A stretch of 64,000 nucleotides of DNA from Tragulus kanchil (Eukaryota > Chordata > Mammalia > Artiodactyla > Tragulidae). Every line of letters begins with the position of its first letter. The stretch's first letter is position 1. Under the pieces are notes generated by a model that saw only the letters and a program-made list of their open reading frames with translations, did no database searches and had not been told where the DNA came from. Shown here piece by piece: positions 46,598 to 57,866 of this stretch. Both the position numbers and the translations under genes were made by a program. The stretch is from positions 175,331,298 through 175,395,297 of the forward strand of contig JAIOJX010000030.1 of the NCBI GenBank assembly GCA_022376925.1, given 5' to 3'.

Positions 46598-46805
46598 GGG
46601 GCTTCCCTGGCGGTCCAGTGGATAAACAGTCCGCTTTGCAGTACAGCGGGCGCCGGTTCAAGCCCTGGCCAGGGAAGATCCCATGTGTCACAGAGCGGCT
46701 GGACTGGCGTGTGCACTTACGAGCCAGAGCTGTGGAGCCCATGCGCCCAGAGCCGGCGCTCTGTAGTGAGAGAGACCACTGCGATGGAAGGCCCACATGC
46801 CAAAG
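46598..46805 (+). mobile_element. Composite tRNA-headed SINE, 3'-shortened, sense, copy 1
   Basis: gggcttccctggcggtccag, B-box 'cggttcaagccc', body 'gcggctggactggcgtgtgc', 'catgcgcccagagccgg' and 'ccactgcgatggaaggccca'. It stops near 'catgccaaagatcctg' without the usual (AAAT)n tail. Confidence 0.92.
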
Positions 46806-47098
46806 ATCCTGACCCCCTTAAATGACAGACAAGTGTTTGCAGAAGTCAGTGGTCTGCCTGCACGATACCTCCTTGTTGGAAAACGGGGCCATTTGGTTGA
46901 TATGATCAATGACAGATAATTAAAAATATATAATTGAAAGCATAGAGAGTCTAGGCTCTGACTTGTTCATTTGTTTTCATCTTTCTGTTTCAATGTTTTA
47001 AACAGTTGTAGAATTTACTTGCTGTTGGTATAGTCTCTTGAATTCGACTTAAAGAGACTAGTTGTCCTTGGTCTCACTATATCAATTCAACATACACT

Positions 47099-47312
47099 GG
47101 GGCTCCCTGCTTTCTCAGACAGTAAAGAATCTGCCTGCAATGTGAGAGACCTGGGTTTGGTCCCTGGGTCAAGAAGGTCCCGTGGAGAAGGGAATGGCTA
47201 CCCATTAGGTATTCTTGCCTGGAGAATTCTGTGGACAGAAGAGCCTGACAGGCTACAGTCCAAGAGGTTGCTGAGAGTTGGACATGACTGAGTGACTTTC
47301 ACTTTTTCACAA
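47099..47312 (+). mobile_element. Bov-tA SINE, sense, copy 1
   Basis: 'ggggctccctgctttctcag' head, 'aagaatctgcctgcaatgtg', 'attcttgcctggagaattct' and 'ttggacatgactgagtgact'. Confidence 0.94.
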
Positions 47313-47659
47313 TATGCTGAATCAGTACAACAATCATGAGAAACATTCATTGAAAATGTACCATTTGCATTTAATATTTTATGTTTTTTGTTTATATCCA
47401 TTTTATTTGACCATTTTGGATACTGGAGAATCAAACAGTGTTTTATGTTTTTAAAATTTATGATTCTTTCTGGAAAAACCTGCAGGTCAAACTGGAATTA
47501 GGGATAAAGAAACCCAGATAGATTTTACCCCTGAGTGCCAGTGGTGGTTTCTGTTTGGAGTGAGTTTATCATAAAACCTGTCTTGGGAGAAGGTGACTAG
47601 GTTTTTGTAAACCTACACACAATCGAATGCCTTGCTCAGTTACATACAAAAAACTGATG

Positions 47660-47867
47660 GGGGCTTCCCTGGCGGTCCAGTGGATAAACAGTCCGCTTTG
47701 CAGTACAGCGGGCGCCGGTTCAAGCCCTGGCCAGGGAAGATCCCATGTGTCACAGAGCGGCTGGACTGGCGTGTGCACTTACGAGCCAGAGCTGTGGAGC
47801 CCATGCGCCCAGAGCCGGCGCTCTGTAGTGAGAGAGACCACTGCGATGGAAGGCCCACATGCCAAAG
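47660..47867 (+). mobile_element. Composite tRNA-headed SINE, 3'-shortened, sense, copy 2
   Basis: Same insertion as 46598-46805, shifted 1062 bases by duplication 13. Confidence 0.92.
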
Positions 47868-48160
47868 ATCCTGACCCCCTTAAATGACAGACAAGTGTTT
47901 GCAGAAGTCAGTGGTCTGCCTGCACGATACCTCCTTGTTGGAAAACGGGGCCATTTGGTTGATATGATCAATGACAGATAATTAAAAATATATAATTGAA
48001 AGCATAGAGAGTCTAGGCTCTGACTTGTTCATTTGTTTTCATCTTTCTGTTTCAATGTTTTAAACAGTTGTAGAATTTACTTGCTGTTGGTATAGTCTCT
48101 TGAATTCGACTTAAAGAGACTAGTTGTCCTTGGTCTCACTATATCAATTCAACATACACT

Positions 48161-48374
48161 GGGGCTCCCTGCTTTCTCAGACAGTAAAGAATCTGCCTGC
48201 AATGTGAGAGACCTGGGTTTGGTCCCTGGGTCAAGAAGGTCCCGTGGAGAAGGGAATGGCTACCCATTAGGTATTCTTGCCTGGAGAATTCTGTGGACAG
48301 AAGAGCCTGACAGGCTACAGTCCAAGAGGTTGCTGAGAGTTGGACATGACTGAGTGACTTTCACTTTTTCACAA
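48161..48374 (+). mobile_element. Bov-tA SINE, sense, copy 2
   Basis: Same insertion as 47099-47312, repeated by duplication 13. Confidence 0.94.
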
Positions 48375-48505
48375 TATGCTGAATCAGTACAACAATCATG
48401 AGAAACATTCATTGAAAATGTACCATTTGCATTTAATATTTTATGTTTTTTGTTTATATCCATTTTATTTGACCATTTTGGATACTGGAGAATCAAACAG
48501 TGTTT

Positions 48506-49221
48506 ATTATATGTTCTTTCACCACAGAAGATTTATGACTTATTTTCTCTATTTTTCTTAAGAGTCTCTCTGAAAAGTGAAGCCTTTTAATTATGGTAGA
48601 AATCCTGAATATTTGTAATGTTTCACTGAGGAACAGTAGTCTTCTTTAACATTTTTGTTGTTTTTCCACCTTTGTTTGCAGTGAAATAATAAATGCTTTC
48701 AGTGTTAGTGTGGCCGTTAGTCAAAGCCAGTCATTTCTTACTTTAATAAAGGGATCAAAAATTTAAATTTAATGCATAGCAAGTGCTTAAGAATCTGCTC
48801 ATAAAATTGATATCGGATGACCAGGGTTTTAGACTTCAGAAAAGGAAAGGTAAATTTGTGTTTATCCTGTGCTTTATTAAAATGAAAGTTAAAAATACAG
48901 GAAATTAGTAGTAGTAGAAAGCACTGATGGACAGAAATAAGCCCTTGGACTTTGGACTATGGGTTAATTAATGATACATATATGTATATAATGATATATA
49001 TGTATATGTACTGTTGTTTGACTTCCAAAATGTTTTCACTTCATCTCCTTTCATCAGTTCTTCTATATCATTTTGATATAGGTCTTGCTTAAGCCATTGA
49101 AGAAATGAAGGAAAAAAATCACAAAAGGGAAAAAAAAAAATCACAGAAGATAAAGGGAAATTGCCCAGGGTTTTCTAAGTCCAAGTCCTATAATGCTCGC
49201 ATAGTGGAAAAAAAAGGTGGT
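48506..49221. other. AT-rich unique sequence, copy 1
   Basis: No gene or named repeat apart from a short TA/TG run (about 48974-49010). Repeated at about 49591-50306. Confidence 0.4.
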
Positions 49222-49318
49222 GGGTGCTAACCTGGTGGCCCATTGGATAGGGAGTCTGCCTTGTAGTGAAAGGGGGACCGATTGGATCCCTGGTCCGCTG
49301 GGATCCTACATTCTGCAG
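49222..49318 (+). mobile_element. 5' part of a composite tRNA-headed SINE, cut by the junction
   Basis: First ~97 bases of the SINE found complete at 50307-50572; ends at the duplication junction. Confidence 0.9.
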
Positions 49319-49340
49319 GTATTCTTGCCGGGGGGAGAAT

Positions 49341-49459
49341 TGGAGAAGGGAATGGCTACCCATTAGGTATTCTTGCCTGAAACAGAAGAGCCTGACAGGC
49401 TACAGTCCAAGAGGTTGCTGAGAGTTGGACATGACTGAGTGACTTTCACTTTTTCACAA
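49341..49459 (+). mobile_element. 3' part of Bov-tA SINE, third copy
   Basis: Third occurrence of the right half of the Bov-tA at 47099-47312, produced by duplication 14, with an 11-base loss near 49378. Confidence 0.9.
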
Positions 49460-50306
49460 TATGCTGAATCAGTACAACAATCATGAGAAACATTCATTGA
49501 AAATGTACCATTTGCATTTAATATTTTATGTTTTTTGTTTATATCCATTTTATTTGACCATTTTGGATACTGGAGAATCAAACAGTGTTTATTATATGTT
49601 CTTTCACCACAGAAGATTTATGACTTATTTTCTCTATTTTTCTTAAGAGTCTCTCTGAAAAGTGAAGCCTTTTAATTATGGTAGAAATCCTGAATATTTG
49701 TAATGTTTCACTGAGGAACAGTAGTCTTCTTTAACATTTTTGTTGTTTTTCCACCTTTGTTTGCAGTGAAATAATAAATGCTTTCAGTGTTAGTGTGGCC
49801 GTTAGTCAAAGCCAGTCATTTCTTACTTTAATAAAGGGATCAAAAATTTAAATTTAATGCATAGCAAGTGCTTAAGAATCTGCTCATAAAATTGATATCG
49901 GATGACCAGGGTTTTAGACTTCAGAAAAGGAAAGGTAAATTTGTGTTTATCCTGTGCTTTATTAAAATGAAAGTTAAAAATACAGGAAATTAGTAGTAGT
50001 AGAAAGCACTGATGGACAGAAATAAGCCCTTGGACTTTGGACTATGGGTTAATTAATGATACATATATGTATATAATGATATATATGTATATGTACTGTT
50101 GTTTGACTTCCAAAATGTTTTCACTTCATCTCCTTTCATCAGTTCTTCTATATCATTTTGATATAGGTCTTGCTTAAGCCATTGAAGAAATGAAGGAAAA
50201 AAATCACAAAAGGGAAAAAAAAAAATCACAGAAGATAAAGGGAAATTGCCCAGGGTTTTCTAAGTCCAAGTCCTATAATGCTCGCATAGTGGAAAAAAAA
50301 GGTGGT

Positions 50307-50572
50307 GGGTGCTAACCTGGTGGCCCATTGGATAGGGAGTCTGCCTTGTAGTGAAAGGGGGACCGATTGGATCCCTGGTCCGCTGGGATCCTACATTCTG
50401 CAGAGCGGCCGGACTGGCGTCTCCAATTATGACAAGCCGGCGCTGAGCTGGTACTCTGGAATGAGAGAGGCCACTGCGATGGGAGGCCCACAAAGGCCAA
50501 AGAATAAAGATGGATGAAAAATAAATAAATAAATAAACAATAAAAAAGGCCAAAATTAAAAAAAAAAAAAGC
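50307..50572 (+). mobile_element. Composite tRNA-headed SINE (tail type A), sense
   Basis: 'gtgctaacctggtggcccat' degraded head, 'ccgattggatccctggtccg', body 'gcggccggactggcgtctcc', 'gccactgcgatgggaggccc', (AAAT)n, 'aaaaaaggccaaaatt' and an A-run. Confidence 0.92.
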
Positions 50573-50778
50573 CACGATAGGCAATGCATATTTTTGCTTG
50601 AGCCCATTGCCAGTGAAGTCAACATAGCTGAAGTATACTACATCCTCTGTGTGTGATAGACTCCTCTGTTCTGATATGTACCTGTTTCTATTAATAAAAT
50701 AAGGAATTCTGAATTTAACAGTAACAGGAATAAAGTGGCGAAAAAGATGTAAAGCAACCCCAGCTCTCATGGGAGTTA

Positions 50779-51090
50779 CGATTTTTTTTTTAAGTGTATT
50801 TATTTTTGACTAGGCTTGGTCTTCATTGCTGCATGAGCTTTTCTGTAGTTGGGCTGAGTAGGGGCTACTCTTCTTTGTGGTGTGCGGGCTTCTCTTTCTG
50901 TGGCACCCAGGCTCTAGGGCTCACAGGCTTCAGTAGTTGCGGCTCTTGGGCTCTAGAGCACAGGCTCAGTCATTGAGGCACACGGGCTCTGTTGCCTCAA
51001 GGCACGTGGGCTCTTTCCCTGACCAGTGATCGGACCTGTGTTTCCCGCATTGGCAGATCGATTCTTATCCACAGTGCCACCAGGGAAGCC
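50779..51090 (-). mobile_element. Full-length CHR-type SINE, antisense
   Basis: T-run, 'gtgtatttatttttgactag', 'ggcttcagtagttgcggctc', 'ccctgaccagtgatcggacc' and 'gccaccagggaagccc', the complement of a CHR-type SINE. The flanks show a short duplication (gagtta). Confidence 0.93.
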
Positions 51091-51964
51091 CGAGTTAAAA
51101 TTTAGACACAGTAACAGCAAAATAACTTCAGCTTGGTGAGGGATAAAGAGCATATAGCCCAGCTTAGAGTATCTTGGAAAGATTCTCAGGAAAAGGATAC
51201 CTTAGTTGAGGTGTGAAGGATGAGTAAAAGTCAAGTGAAGGCAGGAGGAGATAGACATTCTCAGTAGAGCTGCAGCAGGTGAGAAGATGCCACAAAGGAG
51301 TGCATCCTTTGTTCTAGGACCTGGAAATTACAGTGTTAATCATTACAGATATATGGGTGTGTTGAGGGCGGTGGCTTTGGTGATGGAAGACAGTGTGAAA
51401 GATTAGGATAAATAAGGAAGAAAGAGTCAAAGGTCTTTGACTCTGAGAGTCGAGGTTTTGGAAGGTAGGATAGGAGACTGATGGGCACTTTCAAGCAACT
51501 GAGAAGGAGGAACAACCACTTGGAGACCATTGCAGAAGTCCAGTTAAGACATGCTGGTTAACAGAGGACAAAGAAAACTAACACAAAGCTCTTCCCCAGT
51601 AAACGGACGAAAGCCACACAAAGGGCAGGTGCCGCTGCCTGGTACTGTTGGAAGCTTCTCCCTGCTTGGTGTGTCAGCCAGTAAAAAATGTGTTTTGCTT
51701 CATTTGTATAAAAAAGTACCTTTTTACAACAACAGCAACAACAAAGACATGCTGGTTGCCTGGAAAAGGGTACTGACATTGCAGGAAAACTGAGGATGGA
51801 AAAGGGGAGCTGCTTGTAAAAATATGTGTGAGTAGACATTTGTTCTTGAAAAAAATGATTTATTGTTCTAGAACATAATTGGTAAAAACTCCAGTTGCAT
51901 ACTGCAGACCTTGCATCTTTAACACTGAAGTGCGTTCCAGCCCTACTGCGACATCTTGGTTCCC
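51091..51964. other. Unique sequence, no gene recognised
   Basis: No mobile element recognised and no duplication. Frames of 64-93 codons on both strands lack recognisable domains. Confidence 0.4.
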
Positions 51965-52124
51965 TCGAAGTGTGTTGATTTACAACACTGTGTTACTTTC
52001 AGATGTACAACATAGTGATTCAATAATGTTTTTAGATTATACTCCATTTAAAGGTATAACATTGACTGTATTCCTTGTGCTGTACAGTATATCCTTGTAA
52101 CTTTTTAAGTTTTTCTCTTTTTTT
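51965..52124 (-). mobile_element. L1 3' UTR, antisense
   Basis: 'gttgatttacaacactgtgt', 'tacaacatagtgattcaata' and 'cttgtgctgtacagtatatc' are the ruminant L1 3' UTR in reverse. It is interrupted by the SINE at 52125-52443. Confidence 0.85.
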
Positions 52125-52443
52125 TAAAGATTTATTTATTTATTTATTTTGGTGGGGTGGGGTGGGGAGGGAGGGGAGCAGGCAGGCCACTTCTATTGGT
52201 CCTCCATCTGTCCATTTTCATCCATCTCCGTTCCCTGGCTCGTGTGGGCCTCCCATCGCAGTGGCTCCTGTTGTCGCAGAGCACCGGCTCTGGGCGCATG
52301 CACTCCAGAGCTCCGGCTCGGTAATTGGACACGACGGTCCAGCCGCTCCACGGCACGTGGGATCCTCCCAGGCCAGGGATCGAACCGGCGCCCCTTGTAC
52401 TGCAAGGCGGTGTCCTTACCCACTGGACCACCAGGGAAGCCCC
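52125..52443 (-). mobile_element. Composite tRNA-headed SINE (tail type B), antisense, nested in L1
   Basis: 14-base perfect target-site duplication ctttttaagttttt at 52101-52114 and 52444-52457. The tail complement is (ATTT)n then G-rich 'ggtggggtggggtgggga'. The body and head match the other copies ('ccagggatcgaaccggcgcc'). Long frames up to 185 codons on either strand across it are repeat translations. Confidence 0.96.
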
Positions 52444-52457
52444 CTTTTTAAGTTTTT

Positions 52458-52526
52458 TATTGGAGTATAGTTGATTTACAATGTGGTGTTCATTTCTGCT
52501 GTACAATGAAGTGACTGAGCTATCAT

Positions 52527-52557
<31 letters not shown>

Positions 52558-53306
52558 CTCCCCTCCCTCTTGGAGTGCCTTCCCACTTCCCCTCCATTCT
52601 AACCCCCACCCCCACATCCCGCCCCTCCAGGTCATCATGGAGCTCGAGCTGAGCTCCCTTTGCTCTCCTGCAGGTTCCCACTCGCCAGCTGTTTCACACA
52701 TGGTGGTGTATGTACGTCAGTGCCAGTCTGCTAGTTCATCCCACTGTCCTCACCCCATGCTGTGGCCACATGTCCACTCTCTCTTCTGTGTCTCTATCCC
52801 TGCCCTGGAACCTAGGTTCGTCTGTATCATTTTTCTGGATTCCAAATTAATAGGTGCATTTGTTTTTTATATTCTTTTTGACTTACTTCACTCTGTATGA
52901 GAGTCTCTGAATCTATCCACATCTCTACAAATGATCCAATTCTGTTCCTTTTTCTAGCTGAGTAATATTTCATTGTATAGATGTATCATATATTCATCTG
53001 TTGATGGATACTTAGGCTGCTTCCATGTCCCAGCTGTTGTAAGTAGTGTTGCAGTGAACACTGAGGAACATGTGTCTTTTTGAATTGCGGTTTTCCCAGG
53101 GTGTATGCCCAGTAGTGGGCTTGGCTGGGTCATTAGTAATTCTGTTATAAAATTTTTAATGAACATCCATATTATTTTTCATAATGATCGTATCAATTGA
53201 TATTCCCACCAACAGTGCAGTGGGCTCCCTTTTCTCCACACCCTCTCTAGCATTTATTATTTGTAGATCTGTTGATGATGGTCATTCAGAGTGGTGTGAG
53301 ATGATA
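52458..53306 (-). mobile_element. L1 3' UTR to ORF2 end, antisense
   Basis: 'ttattggagtatagttgatt', a TG/TA run (about 52527-52557), 'tcatggagctcgagctgagc', 'cttacttcactctgtatgag', 'gagtaatatttcattgtata' and 'cccaccaacagtgcagtggg': L1 3' UTR into the ORF2 3' end, in reverse. Confidence 0.92.
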
Positions 53307-53320
53307 GCTCATTGTAGTTT

Positions 53321-53593
53321 TTTTTTTTTTTTAATTTTGGCCTCTTTGATTGTTTATTTATTTATTTATTTATTTATTTTCATCTGTCTTTATTCTTTGG
53401 CCCATGTGGGCCTCCCATTGCAGTGGCCTCTCTCGTTGCAGAGCACCGGCTCTGGGCACATGCGCTCTGGAGTGCTGACTCGCAGTTGAGCATGCCCGCT
53501 CTATGGCATGTGGGATCTTTCTGGGCCAGGGGTTGAACTGGTGCCCCTTGTACTGCAAGGCGGACTCCCTACCCACTGGACCACCAGGAAGCC
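53321..53593 (-). mobile_element. Composite tRNA-headed SINE (tail type A), antisense, nested in L1, copy 1
   Basis: Target-site duplication gctcattgtagtttt at 53307-53321 and 53594-53608. T-run, 'aattttggcctctttgattg', (TTTA)n, body 'tggcccatgtgggcctccca', head 'ctggaccaccaggaagcc'. Confidence 0.95.
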
Positions 53594-53608
53594 GCTCATT
53601 GTAGTTTT

Positions 53609-53780
53609 GATCTGCATTTCTCTAATACTTAGCCTCGGTGGGTGAAGTGGTTCAGGGGCTTGTGCAGTCGTCTTGGTGGGAGGCACTGGTGCCTACCCAC
53701 TTATGAATGGAGTTGGATCTTGTCCCTCAGGGCAGGGCTGTGTCAGTGGGCAGTCTTTAGGTGGCTGTGGGCTCAGGATG
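53609..53780 (-). mobile_element. L1, antisense, continuation
   Basis: 'gatctgcatttctctaatac' is L1 ORF2 3' sequence in reverse. 'gcctcggtgggtgaagtggt' onward matches the G-rich inner part of the artiodactyl L1 3' UTR as I remember it. Confidence 0.7.
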
Positions 53781-54488
53781 CAAGCTTATGGAGCAGGGGG
53801 TGTCCCCCCGGTACGGCTGAGCTCCCTTTGCTCTCCTGCAGGTTCCCACTCGCCAGCTGTTTCACACATGGTGGTGTATGTACGTCAGTGCCAGTCTGCT
53901 AGTTCATCCCACTGTCCTCACCCCATGCTGTGGCCACATGTCCACTCTCTCTTCTGTGTCTCTATCCCTGCCCTGGAACCTAGGTTCGTCTGTATCATTT
54001 TTCTGGATTCCAAATTAATAGGTGCATTTGTTTTTTATATTCTTTTTGACTTACTTCACTCTGTATGAGAGTCTCTGAATCTATCCACATCTCTACAAAT
54101 GATCCAATTCTGTTCCTTTTTCTAGCTGAGTAATATTTCATTGTATAGATGTATCATATATTCATCTGTTGATGGATACTTAGGCTGCTTCCATGTCCCA
54201 GCTGTTGTAAGTAGTGTTGCAGTGAACACTGAGGAACATGTGTCTTTTTGAATTGCGGTTTTCCCAGGGTGTATGCCCAGTAGTGGGCTTGGCTGGGTCA
54301 TTAGTAATTCTGTTATAAAATTTTTAATGAACATCCATATTATTTTTCATAATGATCGTATCAATTGATATTCCCACCAACAGTGCAGTGGGCTCCCTTT
54401 TCTCCACACCCTCTCTAGCATTTATTATTTGTAGATCTGTTGATGATGGTCATTCAGAGTGGTGTGAGATGATAGCTCATTGTAGTTT

Positions 54489-54762
54489 TTTTTTTTTTTT
54501 AATTTTGGCCTCTTTGATTGTTTATTTATTTATTTATTTATTTATTTTCATCTGTCTTTATTCTTTGGCCCATGTGGGCCTCCCATTGCAGTGGCCTCTC
54601 TCGTTGCAGAGCACCGGCTCTGGGCACATGCGCTCTGGAGTGCTGACTCGCAGTTGAGCATGCCCGCTCTATGGCATGTGGGATCTTTCTGGGCCAGGGG
54701 TTGAACTGGTGCCCCTTGTACTGCAAGGCGGACTCCCTACCCACTGGACCACCAGGGAAGCC
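54489..54762 (-). mobile_element. Composite tRNA-headed SINE (tail type A), antisense, copy 2
   Basis: Same insertion as 53321-53593, repeated by duplication 15. This copy has the full 'ccaccagggaagcc' head end. Confidence 0.95.
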
Positions 54763-54776
54763 GCTCATTGTAGTTT

Positions 54777-55227
54777 TGATCTGCATTTCTCTAATACTTA
54801 GCCTCGGTGGGTGAAGTGGTTCAGGGGCTTGTGCAGTCGTCTTGGTGGGAGGCACTGGTGCCTACCCACTTATGAATGGAGTTGGATCTTGTCCCTCAGG
54901 GCAGGGCTGTGTCAGTGGGCAGTCTTGAGGTGGCTGTGGGCTCAGGATGACTTGAGGTAGCCTGTCAGTTGATACATGGAGCTGTGGTTCTACCCTCCTG
55001 GTTGTTTGGCCTGAGGTGCCCCAGCACTGAAGTCTGCAGGCTATTGGGTGGGGCCAGATCTTGGTACCAAAACAGCACTTCCAGGAAAGCACACTCCCAG
55101 GAGTATTCCCTAGGGTCCTCTACCACCAACTGCCCCTGCAGTGGACCACAGCTGACCCCTGCCTCACCAGGAGACTCTCCAAGACCCAAAGATAGGTCTG
55201 ACCTGTGCTCCTGGGGCATGCATACTC
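54777..55227 (-). mobile_element. L1 inner 3' UTR, antisense, copy 1
   Basis: 'gttgtttggcctgaggtgcc', 'gggtggggccagatcttggt' and 'gtattccctagggtcctct' resemble the GC-rich inner L1 3' UTR of artiodactyls. The family call is from memory and moderately sure. Repeated at about 55870-56321. Confidence 0.6.
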
Positions 55228-55378
55228 CGTGGATCAGCCACGTCTGACTCTTTGCAACCCCACAGGCTGTAGCCCGCCAGGCTCCTCTGTCCATGGAGTT
55301 TTCCAGGCAAGGATAACTGGAGTGGGTTGCTGTGCCCTCCTCTGGGGGATTTTCCTGACCCAGGGTTCAAGCCCTGTT
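55228..55378 (-). mobile_element. Bov-tA SINE, antisense, copy 1
   Basis: 'cacgtctgactctttgcaac', 'caggctcctctgtccatgga', 'gttttccaggcaaggataac' and 'ttttcctgacccagggttca': the complement of Bov-tA without its full head. Confidence 0.92.
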
Positions 55379-55526
55379 GGCCTTCGAAGCCAAATGTGGG
55401 CTCCGACTCTCAATACCAGCCTCTCAGGCTGGGGAGCCTGATGTGGGGCTCGGAATTCTCACTCCTGTGGGAAACCCTCTACAATATGATTGTTGTCTAA
55501 TCTGTGGGTCATCCACTTGGTAGGTG

Positions 55527-55742
55527 GGCTTCCCCTTTTGGTGTTAGTGGTAAAGAACTTGCCTGCCAATGTAGGGAAGAGACACAGGTTCAATCCCTGG
55601 GTCAGGAAGATCCCTTGGAGGAGGGCATGGCAGTCCAGTCCAGTATTCTTGCCTGGAGAATTCCATGGATAAGAGCCTGACAGACTGCAGTCTGTAGGGA
55701 CTCAGAGAGTCTCACAGAGTTGGACAGGACTGAAGCATGCAC
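55527..55742 (+). mobile_element. Bov-tA SINE, sense, copy 1
   Basis: 'gggcttccccttttggtgtt' head, 'gtggtaaagaacttgcctgc', 'caatccctgggtcaggaaga' and 'tattcttgcctggagaattc'. It faces the Bov-tA at 55228-55378 about 150 bases away, so the two form an inverted pair. Confidence 0.95.
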
Positions 55743-56321
55743 GTCTAGTGGGTATAGGATTGGATAACATTGCAAGGTACCCTCCTACCATCTTGTTGTG
55801 GCTTCTTCTTTGTCTTTGTACTGCCGGACTCCTACCCACTGGACCACCAGGAAGCCGCTCATTGTAGTTTTGATCTGCATTTCTCTAATACTTAGCCTCG
55901 GTGGGTGAAGTGGTTCAGGGGCTTGTGCAGTCGTCTTGGTGGGAGGCACTGGTGCCTACCCACTTATGAATGGAGTTGGATCTTGTCCCTCAGGGCAGGG
56001 CTGTGTCAGTGGGCAGTCTTGAGGTGGCTGTGGGCTCAGGATGACTTGAGGTAGCCTGTCAGTTGATACATGGAGCTGTGGTTCTACCCTCCTGGTTGTT
56101 TGGCCTGAGGTGCCCCAGCACTGAAGTCTGCAGGCTATTGGGTGGGGCCAGATCTTGGTACCAAAACAGCACTTCCAGGAAAGCACACTCCCAGGAGTAT
56201 TCCCTAGGGTCCTCTACCACCAACTGCCCCTGCAGTGGACCACAGCTGACCCCTGCCTCACCAGGAGACTCTCCAAGACCCAAAGATAGGTCTGACCTGT
56301 GCTCCTGGGGCATGCATACTC

Positions 56322-56472
56322 CGTGGATCAGCCACGTCTGACTCTTTGCAACCCCACAGGCTGTAGCCCGCCAGGCTCCTCTGTCCATGGAGTTTTCCAG
56401 GCAAGGATAACTGGAGTGGGTTGCTGTGCCCTCCTCTGGGGGATTTTCCTGACCCAGGGTTCAAGCCCTGTT
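56322..56472 (-). mobile_element. Bov-tA SINE, antisense, copy 2
   Basis: Same insertion as 55228-55378, shifted 1094 bases by duplication 16. Confidence 0.92.
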
Positions 56473-56619
56473 GGCCTTCGAAGCCAAATGTGGGCTCCGA
56501 CTCTCAATACCAGCCTCTCAGGCTGGGGAGCCTGATGTGGGGCTCGGAATTCTCACTCCTGTGGGAAACCCTCTACAATATGATTGTTGTCTAATCTGTG
56601 GGTCATCCACTTGGTAGGT

Positions 56620-56835
56620 GGGCTTCCCTTGTGGTGTTAGTGGTAAAGAACTTGCCTGCCAATGTAGGGAAGAGACACAGGTTCAATCCCTGGGTCAGGA
56701 AGATCCCTTGGAGGAGGGCATGGCAGTCCAGTCCAGTATTCTTGCCTGGAGAATTCCATGGATAAGAGCCTGACAGACTGCAGTCTGTAGGGACTCAGAG
56801 AGTCTCACAGAGTTGGACAGGACTGAAGCATGCAC
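56620..56835 (+). mobile_element. Bov-tA SINE, sense, copy 2
   Basis: Same insertion as 55527-55742. The head here reads 'cttcccttgtggtg' where copy 1 reads 'cttccccttttggtg', a homopolymer-type difference. Confidence 0.95.
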
Positions 56836-56838
56836 GTC

Positions 56839-57055
56839 TAGTGGGTATAGGATTGGATAACATTGCAAGGTACCCTCCTACCATCTTGTTGTGGCTTCTT
56901 CTTTGTCTTTGGATGTAGAATACCCTTTTGTGGTAGCTTCCAGTCTTTTTCTGTTGATAGCTATTGAGCAGTTGTGATTTTTGTGTTTTCATGAGAAGAG
57001 GTAAGTTCAGGTCCTTCTGCTTCTCCATCTTGTCTCCAGTCCTGCTGTTTTCTCA
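56839..57055 (-). mobile_element. L1 3' UTR, antisense, copy 1
   Basis: 'ccatcttgttgtggcttctt', 'gatgtagaatacccttttgt', 'ctgttgatagctattgagca' and 'gtccttctgcttctccatct' are the inner L1 3' UTR in reverse. Repeated at 57969-58185. Confidence 0.8.
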
Positions 57056-57429
57056 ATCTCTAGTTGCTTTATTAAGTAAGCTCTTTCCAGTGTTTTCCAA
57101 ATGCTGTGCTGGCTCATGATGAGGATTTTGGGGTCCTCTTTAAAGATGAGTGTCCACCATGGTCACTCAGAGCAACCTTGAGGTTCTTATATACTGGGAA
57201 GCCAGAGATATGAGGTGTGCTGAGCATCAAGAATGACTCAAATAGAAGATTCCAGTAGGCTCTTGTGGATTATGAGCTATTTTTAGTGGATTCGCTAATT
57301 GGGCTTCTGTATCCATCACCCTAGTCCAGGAGAAACTGCCTGAAATTCACTGCGCAAGCAATGCAGAACAGCACGGGTTCTCAATTCCTTGGCAAGCCCA
57401 GGTAGGAGTTGACACCAGGGAAATCAAAC
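57056..57429. other. Sequence between L1 segments, unassigned
   Basis: No family recognised. Copy at 58186-58559. Confidence 0.35.
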
Positions 57430-57633
57430 CTTCCAGGCTGTTGACTTTTTGCGACTCTGTGGACTATAACCTGCCAGGTTCCTCTGTCCATGGACTTTTT
57501 CAGGCAAGAATACTAGAGTGGATTGCCATTTCCTTCTCCGGGGGATCTTCCTGACCCATGGATTGAACCCACTTCTCTAGTGTCTCCTGCATTGGCAGGT
57601 GGATTCTTTACTACTGCACCTCCTGGGAAAGTC
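57430..57633 (-). mobile_element. Bov-tA SINE, antisense, copy 1
   Basis: 'gttgactttttgcgactctg', 'caggttcctctgtccatgga', 'ccatttccttctccggggga' and 'gcattggcaggtggattctt', ending 'cctgggaaagtcc'. Confidence 0.94.
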
Positions 57634-57866
57634 CACGTTTTGTATTGGAGTATAGCCAATTGACGATGTTGTGATAATTTCAGGTGAACAGCAAAGGGAC
57701 TCAACCACACATATATATGTATCCGTTCTCCCTAGATTCCCTCCCATCCAGGCTTCCACATAATGTTGAACATTCTGTGTGCTGTAGAGTGGGTTCTTGT
57801 TGGTTATCCACTTTAAATCTAGCAGTGTGTATATGTCATCCCAATCTCACTATCAGTTCCCCCATC
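57634..57866 (-). mobile_element. L1 3' UTR, antisense, copy 1
   Basis: 'ttgtattggagtatagccaa', 'ttcaggtgaacagcaaaggg' and 'gtgtgctgtagagtgggttc' are the ruminant L1 3' UTR in reverse. Repeated at 58764-58998. Confidence 0.9.

Larger units (their letters stand above)
46401..48505. repeat. Direct tandem duplication 13 (~1.04 kb unit)
   Basis: Copy 1 is 46401-47443, copy 2 is 47464-48505 (offset 1063, then 1062 after one A is lost in an A-run near 46412). Spacer 47444-47463 is unmatched AT-rich sequence. Confidence 0.95.
48245..50403. repeat. Direct tandem duplication 14 (~1.07 kb unit)
   Basis: Copy 1 is 48245-49318, copy 2 is 49341-50403 (offset 1096 at the left edge, 1085 after an 11-base gap). 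The left 260 bases also belong to duplication 13 and so occur three times. Spacer 49319-49340 reads like a low-quality version of nearby Bov-tA sequence. Confidence 0.95.
52648..54949. repeat. Direct tandem duplication 15 (~1.13 kb unit)
   Basis: Copy 1 is 52648-53780, copy 2 is 53816-54949 (offset 1168, then 1169 where a G-run gains one base in the SINE head). Spacer 53781-53815 looks like a corrupted reading of the sequence after copy 2. Confidence 0.95.
54718..56911. repeat. Direct tandem duplication 16 (~1.09 kb unit)
   Basis: Copy 1 is 54718 to about 55818, copy 2 is 55819-56911 (offset 1094, then 1093). The left about 230 bases also belong to duplication 15 and appear three times. The start of copy 2 is ragged ('gtactgccggactcctaccc' against a longer clean version). 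Confidence 0.95.

Noticed and set aside
52144..52701. 185-codon minus-strand open frame
   Set aside because: It runs through a SINE, an L1 3' UTR and a TA/TG microsatellite. The same peptide pieces recur wherever that SINE occurs.
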